Made by a program: the position numbers and the translations under genes
Shown: positions 17,085 to 24,900 of the stretch, piece by piece
Numbering within the stretch: position 1 is the first letter of the stretch
Layout: each line of letters begins with the position of its first letter
Notes under the pieces: model-generated
Told to the model about the DNA's origin: nothing
Databases searched by the model: none
The model's input: the letters and a program-made list of their open reading frames with translations, nothing else
Assembly: GCF_002161055.1 (NCBI RefSeq)
Contig: NZ_NFLT01000013.1
Location: forward strand, 1-46,102
Direction of reading: 5' to 3'
DNA from: Tyzzerella sp. An114
GTDB lineage: Bacteria > Bacillota > Clostridia > Lachnospirales > Anaerotignaceae
Length of the DNA: 46,102 nucleotides

Positions 17085-18884
17085 ATGAAAATTAAAGAGA
17101 GTATAAAATATAAACTTATTATAATGTATCTTGGACTTGTTCTTATTGTTATGATTGTAAGCGGAACTTATATACTTTTAAGTCTCCAAAATATAGAACA
17201 GGATAAGGCTAAAACTCAACTTGAACTTTATACAGAGAGAATTAATGAGCAAGTTATTTCCGGAGGAGATGAGGAAAAATTTCAAGAGGAGCTTTTGAAA
17301 TTTTCACAGGGAGGCTCTAGTATATCAAATACTCAAGGAAATATAATAAATTCTAAAGGAAATACTATTGCTTCCACAACTGTTGTTGAGCCACCTTTCC
17401 CTCAATATAGAAATGCTTCTGTAATATCTGCTCTTTCAGGTACAGAGTCCTTTGATATGTTTAAGAGAAGTACAGATACTTCCGGTCTTGCTAAGTATTG
17501 GATAAGCTATGCTTCACCTGTAAAAGATGCAGAGGGTAATGTTAAATATGTGATATTTTCAAGAATAGATGCTAGTGATATAAAAGCAGGTCTTGAACAG
17601 ACGAGAAAAAGTATAATAATTGCTGTTCTTTTGGCATTTTCCCTTACTATTGTAATGGGATATGTTTTTGCAAAAACTATTACAGGTCCAATTCTTGAAC
17701 TTACATCAAAGGCAAAAGCTCTTGCCGGTGGAAATCTTAATCAACAAGTTGTTGTTAAGTCTAAAGATGAAATAGGTCAGCTTACAGTTAGCTTTAATAA
17801 TATGGCTCAAGAGCTGGACAAAAATATAAAAATTATATCTAATGAAAAAAATAAACTTGAAATAATACTCCATAATATGAGTGATGGTGTAATTTCCTAT
17901 GACAGTTTAGGAAATCTTATTCATGTTAATAGTGCCGCTATGGATATGCTTGAAGTTTCGGAATTTAATATGAGTTTTACAGATTTTATAAAAGAGTTTA
18001 ATTTAAGTGAAAGTCTTTATATTAATGTAACTTCTGAAAATTCAAAGAAAATTACATTTCCAATAGGAAAAAAATTTATAACAGCAAACTTTACACCTTA
18101 CTATAGAGAAGAAGACGTAATTGATGGTATTGTTGTTGTTCTTCAGGATATAACAGAGGCTAAAAAACTTGATGATATGCGAAAAGAGTTCGTTGCAAAT
18201 GTTTCTCATGAGCTTAGAACACCTCTTACAACAGTAAAAAGTTATACTGAAACTCTTATGGATGGGGCTGTGGAAGATATTGAAATAGCTATGGAATTTT
18301 TGGGTATTATAAATAGTGAGGCTGATAGAATGTCTTTCCTTGTCCATGACCTTTTACAGCTTTCTCGATTTGATAATAAACAAATTGTGCTTTCAGTATC
18401 TGAAATAGAGCTTAATAGATATATGACTGAAATTGTTAAACAAAACAAAATTCATGCCGATGCAAAAGAACAAAATCTTTATTTTATACCTTATAAAAAT
18501 GATGTTTATATAAAAGGTGACCGTGACAGAATAACACAGGTAGTAAATAATATAATAACAAATGCAATAAAATATAGTTATGAAAAAGCTGAAATAAAGG
18601 CTTTTATAGATGAAGATGCAAATTATTATAAATTGACAATAAAAGATACGGGAATGGGTATACAGAAAGAGGATATTTCAAGAATATTCGAGAGATTTTA
18701 TCGTGTTGATAAAGCAAGAAGTCGTGCTATGGGTGGAACAGGTTTAGGACTTGCCATAGCTAAAGAGATTATGGAAATACACAAAGGCAAAATTACTGTT
18801 GAGAGTGAATATGGAAAAGGAACTGCCATGACAATATGGTTTAATAAAAAATTTGATGAAAATAGTATTGAAAAAGATATTTAA
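17085..18884 (+). CDS. walK: sensor histidine kinase WalK (YycG)
   Basis: A 599-residue membrane kinase that should phosphorylate WalR. A first membrane helix near residues 11-33 is followed by an extracytoplasmic sensor of about 140 residues, a second helix near 175-198, a HAMP segment (about 199-250), a PAS domain (about 260-365), HisKA with the H-box FVANVSHELRTPLTT (His about 375), and a HATPase domain with N-box NNIITNAIKYS (about 487), DTGMGI (about 520), FERFYRVDKARS and GGTGLGLAIA (about 550). This layout is that of WalK. ATG 17085 is preferred, with only a weak AAGG upstream; GTG 17079 is possible and would add two residues. It lies 20 nt after walR and is probably co-transcribed. 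Confidence 0.9.
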   Translation: MKIKESIKYKLIIMYLGLVLIVMIVSGTYILLSLQNIEQDKAKTQLELYTERINEQVISGGDEEKFQEELLKFSQGGSSISNTQGNIINSKGNTIASTTVVEPPFPQYRNASVISALSGTESFDMFKRSTDTSGLAKYWISYASPVKDAEGNVKYVIFSRIDASDIKAGLEQTRKSIIIAVLLAFSLTIVMGYVFAKTITGPILELTSKAKALAGGNLNQQVVVKSKDEIGQLTVSFNNMAQELDKNIKIISNEKNKLEIILHNMSDGVISYDSLGNLIHVNSAAMDMLEVSEFNMSFTDFIKEFNLSESLYINVTSENSKKITFPIGKKFITANFTPYYREEDVIDGIVVVLQDITEAKKLDDMRKEFVANVSHELRTPLTTVKSYTETLMDGAVEDIEIAMEFLGIINSEADRMSFLVHDLLQLSRFDNKQIVLSVSEIELNRYMTEIVKQNKIHADAKEQNLYFIPYKNDVYIKGDRDRITQVVNNIITNAIKYSYEKAEIKAFIDEDANYYKLTIKDTGMGIQKEDISRIFERFYRVDKARSRAMGGTGLGLAIAKEIMEIHKGKITVESEYGKGTAMTIWFNKKFDENSIEKDI

Positions 18885-18923
18885 TACGTCTATTTTCTCT
18901 ATTTTCCTTGTGTTCCAATATAA

Positions 18924-18978
18924 TGTAATTCAAACGTAAGGCTCGTGTAACATAAATGTAACATTACTGTTTTATAAT
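18924..18978 (+). promoter_or_regulatory. WalR-type operator array and promoter inside the wal cluster
   Basis: Four half-sites start at 18924, 18935, 18946 and 18957, exactly 11 bp apart: TGTAAT, CGTAAG, TGTAAC, TGTAAC. The last two form TGTAAC-ATAAA-TGTAAC, a perfect match to the published WalR consensus TGTWAH-N5-TGTWAH. A perfect TATAAT follows at 18973-18978, ten bases after the box. The box therefore occupies the -35 region, the usual geometry for activation by PhoB/OmpR-family regulators. No conventional -35 is seen. The promoter faces the secreted-protein, yycH and yycI genes. Confidence 0.7.
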
Positions 18979-19032
18979 GTCTATACATGGATTTAAAACT
19001 ATAAAATAGCAAGGGAAGGAGGCTGCATAGAG

Positions 19033-19491
19033 ATGAAAACTAAATTTTTAGCATTGTTTGTGCTTTTGTTTATGTTTATTGCTCCAACTTTCGCTTATGC
19101 AGACCAGTTTTCTTCTTCCAATAAGGTAGAATTTTCTGTTACAAGCGGAGTTGAGCTTGGAGGTACAGAGTCAACTTTTGATAAACTTAGAACTATAACA
19201 GGTTCTAGTGAAAATGGTTCTCTTATTTCCATAACACTTAGCAAAAAAAATGCTAGTGGAACGCTTAATGAGTACGCAAGCTATGAAATAGAGATAGGTC
19301 CTACTGGTCTGTTTAGTCAGACTGTTGAGCTTGAACTCGGAGAAAATATAGTTTCTGTATCTGCGGATAAAGAAGGTAAAAACTCAAGTTATGGTGAATG
19401 TGTTATAAAAAGAAAAAAACGTGAAATAAAAACAGAGCTTGAGAATGGAATAAGTATACCGGGTATGAGCACCACGGTAGTTTTATATTAA
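19033..19491 (+). CDS. small secreted protein of unknown function in the wal cluster
   Basis: A 152-residue exported protein. Residues 1-23 form a signal peptide (MKTK, hydrophobic core, likely cleavage after FAYA). The mature part is predicted mostly beta strand with Ser/Thr/Gly turns and a segment, GPTGLFSQTVELELGENIVSV (residues about 94-114), that resembles the strand pattern of bacterial Ig-like domains. No enzyme motif or membrane anchor is seen. AAGGGAAGGAGG lies 8 to 10 nt upstream of the ATG. The gene is inserted between walK and yycH, a position empty in Bacillus, directly behind a promoter with a WalR box. It may be an extracytoplasmic input or output of the WalKR pathway; this is inference from position. 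Confidence 0.75.
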   Translation: MKTKFLALFVLLFMFIAPTFAYADQFSSSNKVEFSVTSGVELGGTESTFDKLRTITGSSENGSLISITLSKKNASGTLNEYASYEIEIGPTGLFSQTVELELGENIVSVSADKEGKNSSYGECVIKRKKREIKTELENGISIPGMSTTVVLY

Positions 19492-19509
19492 TACACAACG
19501 GTGATAATT

Positions 19510-20898
19510 ATGAGACTTAGCAGAATACAAAATTTTGTAATCATTGCTTTGGTCATAGCTGCCGTGATTCAGACAGGAAAGTTATGGCTTTATAATAACG
19601 ATAGCCATAACTTTTTTTATACAGTTTTTCAGAATATAGGGAAAAATAATATAAAATACAGTGGTGAAACTTATATATTGGAACCTTTAGAAATTGTTGC
19701 AGGTTATGGTAATAAAAAGTTTTCGAAGTTTTATGCACAGTCTGATGAAACAGGTTTATATGAACAAGGTAACGATGCAATTTTTGAAGTCCTTACAAAA
19801 GGTGAGTTTGTTAAAGAGTCAGAGTTGGAATGGAACTCTGTTTTGGCATCAAAATGTGTTATTTTTAAATATGCTCATGCTATAACTCTTGATGATTTTG
19901 AGGACGGATTTGAAAAAAATAATGTTTTTGAAAAATATATTGAATTTGATAGTATAGTAATATATTCTCAAATGAACTATGGTTCTATTTTGAGAGTTTT
20001 ATTTATAAATTCACAGACGGAAAAAGTTTATGAGTGTAATGTATCGAAAAGTAAGTCTGCACAAAATTTGTATAATACATTGGAAAAAGCACAAAATGAA
20101 GAAATGAAATCAGATAATTTTATAACCTATATATCAACTAAACAGAGTGGTTTTAATATATTTTCTGATGATATTTTTGTTCCCCAATGGTCTGAAACTG
20201 AATTTGTGTATCCTGTGTTAAAAAGAGTAAATCCTTTTGAAAAAAATGGAGAGTTTTCTTTGGCAACTCTTGAAATGTATATTGACCAATTTTTTGATAG
20301 TAGTACATCAAAATGGAGTGAAACTGATAATACAGGAACTTATCTTTTTAGTGATGATGATATTGTTGTAAAGTATATGACAACAGGTCTTCTTGAATAT
20401 TATAATTATGAGCCTATTGATAGAAGTATAAATCAAAGTTTTATAACTTCGTATTCGGTAGCTAAAAGTTTTATTGAGCAAGACACATCTCTTAAAACTG
20501 ATGTATATTTAGCAGATTGGGAAATAAATGAAGATGAGGCTGTTTATTATTTTAATTATACAGTAAATAATATGCCTCTTATACCTTCTGATGTTTTATC
20601 AAATATGACAGATATGAAATATTGTATTGAGATAAGTGTAAAAAATAACAGCGTAAAAAAATATCGAAGAATTGCTTATAACTATTCTAAAGATAATAAA
20701 ACTGCTGTTGCTGATAAAGAGTTTATAAAGGCTCTTGATGAAACTATTACAGTTATGTATGAAAATAACAGCGAAAACATAGTAACTAATGTTCAGGACA
20801 TAAAACTTGGATACTATATGAGTGGTAGAGATATTTTAAAACTCAAATGGTTTACAACAATAAATGGAGAAGTCCATTCTGTGGATTGCGAAAAATAG
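19510..20898 (+). CDS. yycH: YycH-like regulatory protein of WalK
   Basis: A 462-residue single-pass membrane protein with a short cytoplasmic start, a membrane helix near residues 8-26 (FVIIALVIAAVIQTGKLWLY) and a large extracytoplasmic domain. This topology, the length (about 455 in Bacillus), the KLWLY segment after the helix and the position after walK and before a YycI-like gene identify it as YycH. YycH and YycI contact the WalK membrane helices and modulate kinase activity. Sequence conservation in this family is low, so the call relies largely on context. ATG 19510 is preferred, with GGTGA just upstream; GTG 19501 would add three residues. The gene starts 18 nt after the secreted-protein gene. 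Confidence 0.75.
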   Translation: MRLSRIQNFVIIALVIAAVIQTGKLWLYNNDSHNFFYTVFQNIGKNNIKYSGETYILEPLEIVAGYGNKKFSKFYAQSDETGLYEQGNDAIFEVLTKGEFVKESELEWNSVLASKCVIFKYAHAITLDDFEDGFEKNNVFEKYIEFDSIVIYSQMNYGSILRVLFINSQTEKVYECNVSKSKSAQNLYNTLEKAQNEEMKSDNFITYISTKQSGFNIFSDDIFVPQWSETEFVYPVLKRVNPFEKNGEFSLATLEMYIDQFFDSSTSKWSETDNTGTYLFSDDDIVVKYMTTGLLEYYNYEPIDRSINQSFITSYSVAKSFIEQDTSLKTDVYLADWEINEDEAVYYFNYTVNNMPLIPSDVLSNMTDMKYCIEISVKNNSVKKYRRIAYNYSKDNKTAVADKEFIKALDETITVMYENNSENIVTNVQDIKLGYYMSGRDILKLKWFTTINGEVHSVDCEK

Positions 20899-20907
20899 GA
20901 GGTTATT

Positions 20908-21744
20908 ATGGACTGGAGCATAGCTAAAAAAACAGTTATAATTATACTTATAGTGCTTAATGTCTGCCTCTTTGTGCTTAATAGAAATGAAAAAGATGAT
21001 TTTAAAATTTCTCCAGCAAGAGAAAAATCAGCTATTGAAGTTTTGGCAAAAAGAGATGTATATATTTATACTGATATAATAGAAGATTACTCTCCAAAGA
21101 GAAAAATAAAAGTAAAACCTATTACAGTTACTCGTGAAAGTATTGAAGATACATTTTTTGAAAATGAAGATATAAAAATTTCAATAGAGTTTGATAGAGA
21201 TATACTTAAAAGTGATACTAAAACAGTATCCTATAAAGGTAATGATGTTATAGTTTATTATAATCAATCTGATGAAATAAATGAAAATTTTAATGTTAAA
21301 ACTGCACGAGAACAGGCAGATTTAGTTTTATCACAATCTGCTGGGAAATCAAATAGATTTGCACTTTTAAATACTGTTGAAAATGATGGTGAATATACTT
21401 TTACATACTGTGAAAAGTATAAAGGACAATTTGTTTATAGCAGTAGATATGATATAACTGTTAATAATAAGGGCGTAAAAACGGCGAATATAAAGTTTTG
21501 TGAAATAGAAGGTTATTCAGATGATAAAATTGAAATTTATGGTGCAGACGAGGCTCTTTTTACATTCTCTGATTTTATAGGGAAAAGTGCTACTGTAAAC
21601 AGAATTGAGATTGTTTATGATTATCCTTCAGATGACAATCCTGATGTTGATATGTCAACTAAGCTTGTTCCATATTACTTTATTTTTGTTATGGATAGGG
21701 ACCAGCCTTATATGGTTAACGCCTATACAAATAAAATTAAATAG
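20908..21744 (+). CDS. yycI: YycI-like regulatory protein of WalK
   Basis: A 278-residue single-pass membrane protein. The N-terminus MDWSIAKKTVIIILIVLNV (membrane helix about residues 8-25) closely follows the YycI signature, a DWS-x-x-K start and then a helix ending in LNxxL. The extracytoplasmic remainder is mixed alpha/beta with a C-terminal VPYYFIFVMD segment typical of YycH/YycI-type domains. Length agrees with Bacillus YycI (280). AGGAGG lies 6 nt before the ATG, 9 nt after yycH, so both are translated from one message. With YycH it should form the membrane complex that tunes WalK. Two terminators downstream separate it from murA. Confidence 0.85.
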   Translation: MDWSIAKKTVIIILIVLNVCLFVLNRNEKDDFKISPAREKSAIEVLAKRDVYIYTDIIEDYSPKRKIKVKPITVTRESIEDTFFENEDIKISIEFDRDILKSDTKTVSYKGNDVIVYYNQSDEINENFNVKTAREQADLVLSQSAGKSNRFALLNTVENDGEYTFTYCEKYKGQFVYSSRYDITVNNKGVKTANIKFCEIEGYSDDKIEIYGADEALFTFSDFIGKSATVNRIEIVYDYPSDDNPDVDMSTKLVPYYFIFVMDRDQPYMVNAYTNKIK

Positions 21745-21810
21745 ATTTTGATGAAAAAAATGTATTTTAATACAGAATTTAACTTTATAATATTAGCAAA
21801 TTTAATAAAA

Positions 21811-21857
21811 AAAACGGGTTTTAACTCTAAAATATAAGCTAAAATCCGTTTTATTTT
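21811..21857 (+). terminator. intrinsic terminator after yycI
   Basis: The 13-bp stem AAAACGGGTTTTA / TAAAATCCGTTTT (one G-T pair) with a 16-nt loop is followed by ATTTTT. It ends the wal operon proper. Confidence 0.8.
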
Positions 21858-21932
21858 TATATGATTAAAAAAGTCTTTATTGTTTTAAGTTTTAGTGGTA
21901 TAATTCTTAAGTAATTTGATTTTAGATTGTAT

Positions 21933-21960
21933 AAAAAAAGCCTTTTTTGAAGGCTTTTTT
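21933..21960 (+). terminator. second terminator or leader attenuator before murA
   Basis: The stem AAAAAAAGCCTT / AAGGCTTTTTT with a 5-nt loop and T-run lies 68 nt before the murA ATG. A TATAAT with a weak -35 (TTTATT, 21876-21904) lies between this hairpin and the preceding terminator. Transcripts from there would meet this hairpin before murA, so it could act as an attenuator instead of a simple terminator. Confidence 0.7.
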
Positions 21961-22028
21961 ACTGTATAAACAATTATGAAATCGTCTCTTTTGTTGGGAT
22001 AAAAAAGTGGAAGGATTTGAGTAATTCT

Positions 22029-23282
22029 ATGGAGAAACTGATTATTAATGGTCAGAAAAAACTTTGTGGTGAAGTCAGCATAAGCGGTGCAAAGAATGCA
22101 GCTGTTGCAATATTACCTGCAGCTATTATGGCTGATGATATTTGTTTTATAGATAACCTCCCTTGTATTGAGGACGTTACAAGTCTTTTTAATACTCTTA
22201 CAAAAATGGGAGCTAAATGCGAATTTTTAGATAAACATACTCTTAAAATAGACAGTAGAAATATTGAGAATGTAAGTGCAACTTATGAGGAAGTAAGAAA
22301 AATAAGAGCTTCATATTATCTTTTAGGAGCACTTCTTGGAAGATTTAAAAAAGCTGAAGTTGCTATGCCGGGAGGCTGTAACTTTGGTTCAAGACCTATT
22401 GACCTTCATCTTAAAGGCTTTAGAGCTCTTGGTGCAGAAGTTTTTGTTGATGACAATGTTGTTAAGGTTTATGCTGAAAAACTTCATGGTGCTTCAATAT
22501 ACATGGACCAAGTAAGTGTTGGTGCAACAATAAATATTATGCTTGCAGCATGTCTTGCTGAGGGTAATACTGTAATTGAAAATGCAGCTAAAGAACCTCA
22601 TGTGGTTGATACTGCTAACTTCCTTAATATTATGGGAGCAAAAATAAAGGGTGCTGGTACAGACGTAATAAGAATTACTGGTGTTCCTAAACTTCATGGA
22701 GCTGAATATACAATTATTCCAGACCAGATTGAAGCAGGTACATATATGATAGCTGCTGCTATTACAGGTGGAGATGTTGTTGTAAAAAATATAATACCGA
22801 AACATATGGATTGTCTTTCAGCGAAACTTGAGGAAATGAATGTAACAATAGAGGAGGGAGACGACTCTATAAGAGTTATATCTGACAGAGCTCTTAAAAA
22901 CGTAAATGTAAAAACAATGAGCTATCCAGGTTTCCCTACTGATTTACAGCCTCAAATGGCGGCTCTTTTGACTGTTTGTATGGGTGAAAATATAATAACT
23001 GAAAATGTTTGGGATAACAGATACCAGTATATTGACCAGCTCAAGAAAATGGGTGCTGATATTTCAATAGAAGGTAGAGTTGCAAGAATTAACGGTGTTC
23101 CAGAACTTGTTGGAACAGATGTATGTGCAACAGACCTTAGAGCGGGAGCAGCTATGATTATAGCAGGTCTTGCAGCTCGTGGTACAACTGAAATTAAAAA
23201 TGTGAAGTACATTGACAGAGGCTATGAAGATGTTGAAAACAAATTCGGAAACCTTGGAGCTGACATAAAAAGAGTAAAATAA
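22029..23282 (+). CDS. murA: UDP-N-acetylglucosamine 1-carboxyvinyltransferase
   Basis: A 417-residue cytoplasmic enzyme for the first committed step of peptidoglycan synthesis, transferring enolpyruvate from PEP to UDP-GlcNAc. The N-terminal [15 protein letters not shown] block, the catalytic loop [17 protein letters not shown] with Cys about 117 (the fosfomycin target), the [16 protein letters not shown] segment and the C-terminal [15 protein letters not shown] block are all present. ATG 22029 starts at the usual [11 protein letters not shown] 22017 is in frame but almost touches the GGAAGGA ribosome site. It is separated from yycI by two terminators and ended by its own. Its place inside the wal cluster puts a first-step wall enzyme next to the wall regulator. 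Confidence 0.96.
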   Translation: MEKLIINGQKKLCGEVSISGAKNAAVAILPAAIMADDICFIDNLPCIEDVTSLFNTLTKMGAKCEFLDKHTLKIDSRNIENVSATYEEVRKIRASYYLLGALLGRFKKAEVAMPGGCNFGSRPIDLHLKGFRALGAEVFVDDNVVKVYAEKLHGASIYMDQVSVGATINIMLAACLAEGNTVIENAAKEPHVVDTANFLNIMGAKIKGAGTDVIRITGVPKLHGAEYTIIPDQIEAGTYMIAAAITGGDVVVKNIIPKHMDCLSAKLEEMNVTIEEGDDSIRVISDRALKNVNVKTMSYPGFPTDLQPQMAALLTVCMGENIITENVWDNRYQYIDQLKKMGADISIEGRVARINGVPELVGTDVCATDLRAGAAMIIAGLAARGTTEIKNVKYIDRGYEDVENKFGNLGADIKRVK

Positions 23283-23287
23283 ATTAT

Positions 23288-23320
23288 AAAAACGCTGGAA
23301 CTTTTGTTTCAGCGTTTTTT
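23288..23320 (+). terminator. intrinsic terminator after murA
   Basis: The stem AAAACGCTGGAAC / GTTTCAGCGTTTT with a TTTT loop is followed by more T. Confidence 0.9.
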
Positions 23321-23368
23321 TATGATTATCATGATTTATAATAATTATTGAAAAGAGGTGTGTTTTTA

Positions 23369-24163
23369 ATGGCTGTAAGATTTTGTCCCATAGCCAGCGG
23401 AAGTAGTGGAAACTGTATATATGCAGGAACCGAAAGTACAAATATACTTTTTGATGCGGGACTTAGTGGAAAAAGAATAAAAGAGGGGCTTGACATTTTA
23501 AATGTTGACGGAACAAATATTGATGCTCTCTTTATAACTCATGAACACAGTGACCATATAAAAGGAGCGGGAATAATATCAAGACGATTTGATATACCTA
23601 TATATGCAACTGAGGGAACATGGGAGGCTATGGAAAACACAATAGGAAATATTGGACGTAGAAATAAAAAATTTATATATAGCGGTGAACCTTGTGTAAT
23701 AAATGATATGTGTATAATGCCTTTTGATATACCTCATGATGCGGCTGAGCCTGTTGGTTACAGTATATTTGCAAAAGACTTTAAAATGACAATAGCAACA
23801 GATTTAGGTCATGTTACAGACACTGTTAAAGAAAATATACAAGGCTCTGATGTTCTTCTTTTAGAGTCAAATCATGATGTTGATATGTTAAAATGTGGTT
23901 CATATCCTTGGGCTTTGAAACAGAGAATACTTGGAGATAAGGGCCATATATCAAATGAGACTGCTGGAAAACTTATTTCTGAAATTATGGACGGCAAACT
24001 TAAACATATTTATTTAGGTCATTTAAGCGATGAAAATAATGAACCTCATTTGGCTTATGAGACTGTTAAAAGTATTTTGAATGAAAATGATATAAAAGTT
24101 GGTACATATCTTAAAATGGATATGGCTTCTCGTTATAGTAATAGTTGTCCTGTTATACTTTGA
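23369..24163 (+). CDS. walJ: MBL-fold metallohydrolase WalJ (YycJ)
   Basis: A 264-residue cytoplasmic metallo-beta-lactamase-fold protein. The metal-binding motif is ITHEHSDHIKG (about residues 53-63), with the later ligands in DIPHDAAEP, TDLGHVTD and LGHLSDEN. The start MAVRFCPIASGSSGNC is characteristic of YycJ/WalJ. Family members have 5'-3' exonuclease-like nuclease folds and are linked to coordination of cell division and DNA replication in Bacillus; the exact substrate is uncertain. ATG 23369 has AGAGGTG 8 nt upstream; the in-frame TTG 23348 is not needed. rlmH follows 8 nt later, and its ribosome site overlaps the walJ stop, so both are translationally coupled. Confidence 0.92.
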   Translation: MAVRFCPIASGSSGNCIYAGTESTNILFDAGLSGKRIKEGLDILNVDGTNIDALFITHEHSDHIKGAGIISRRFDIPIYATEGTWEAMENTIGNIGRRNKKFIYSGEPCVINDMCIMPFDIPHDAAEPVGYSIFAKDFKMTIATDLGHVTDTVKENIQGSDVLLLESNHDVDMLKCGSYPWALKQRILGDKGHISNETAGKLISEIMDGKLKHIYLGHLSDENNEPHLAYETVKSILNENDIKVGTYLKMDMASRYSNSCPVIL

Positions 24164-24171
24164 GGTGAAAT

Positions 24172-24651
24172 ATGAAAATTTCTATTATATGTGTTGGAAA
24201 ACTTAAAGAAAAATATTGGAATATGGCTATTGATGAATATTCAAAACGTCTTGGAAAGTATGTTAAACTTGAAATTATAGAAGTTCCTGACGAGAAAGCT
24301 CCTGAGTCAATGAGTTTGGCTGAGGAGGAAATCGTTAAGAAAAAAGAAGGGGAAAGAATACTTAAAAATATAAAAGATGATGCCTATTGTGTAGCTCTTG
24401 CCATAGAGGGTAAAAATTTAAGCTCTGAGGAGTTGGCTGATTTTGTTGAAAAAACAACTCTTAGAGGTGTAAGCCATATTGTTTTTGTTATAGGAGGCTC
24501 CCTTGGGTTGTCTAAAGATTTTATGAATAGGGCTAATTATTATCTTAGTTTCTCAAAAATGACTTTTCCACATCAGATGATGAGAGTTATACTTCTTGAA
24601 CAGATTTACAGAGCTATAAAAATAAATAGGAATGAACCTTACCACAAATAA
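24172..24651 (+). CDS. rlmH: 23S rRNA (pseudouridine-1915-N3) methyltransferase
   Basis: A 159-residue SPOUT-class methyltransferase that methylates pseudouridine 1915 in helix 69 of 23S rRNA on the 70S ribosome. The trefoil-knot SAM site is visible as [14 protein letters not shown] (about residues 103-116), and the C-terminus [18 protein letters not shown] then NEPYHK is the family signature, ending at the expected residue. The N-terminus [16 protein letters not shown] is equally typical. GAGGTGA sits 6 to 7 nt upstream of the ATG. It is the last gene of the wal cluster, as in Bacillus, where this region lies close to the replication origin. Confidence 0.96.
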   Translation: MKISIICVGKLKEKYWNMAIDEYSKRLGKYVKLEIIEVPDEKAPESMSLAEEEIVKKKEGERILKNIKDDAYCVALAIEGKNLSSEELADFVEKTTLRGVSHIVFVIGGSLGLSKDFMNRANYYLSFSKMTFPHQMMRVILLEQIYRAIKINRNEPYHK

Positions 24652-24664
24652 TATTTAAAAATGC

Positions 24665-24673
24665 TGTGGATAA
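24665..24673 (-). promoter_or_regulatory. perfect DnaA box 1
   Basis: TGTGGATAA on the plus strand is TTATCCACA on the minus strand, the consensus DnaA-binding 9-mer. It lies 14 nt after the rlmH stop codon, in the AT-rich gap before murC. Confidence 0.5.
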
Positions 24674-24768
24674 CTATATACATATATTTAATTATAGTAT
24701 TTTTATTAAATATGTTTTTCTGTGTTCTATAAATATATTAAAATATTAAAATTTTATATGATATGCAT

Positions 24769-24807
24769 AAAAAAGCCTTGAGATTATATTAAAATCTCAA
24801 GGCTTTT
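24769..24807. terminator. bidirectional terminator between rlmH and murC
   Basis: A 15-bp stem, AAAAGCCTTGAGATT / AATCTCAAGGCTTTT, has A-runs on one side and T-runs on the other, so it can stop both convergent transcripts. Confidence 0.9.
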
Positions 24808-24888
24808 ATGTTTATTATGATTTGTGTCACTGTTTAAAATATTGTTATCACATATTTAAGTAGACAATAATTCACTTGTTTACAACTG

Positions 24889-24897
24889 TGTGGATAA
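24889..24897 (-). promoter_or_regulatory. perfect DnaA box 2
   Basis: A second TTATCCACA on the minus strand, in the same orientation as box 1 and 224 bp from it, next to the end of murC. Confidence 0.5.
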
Positions 24898-24900
24898 TGT

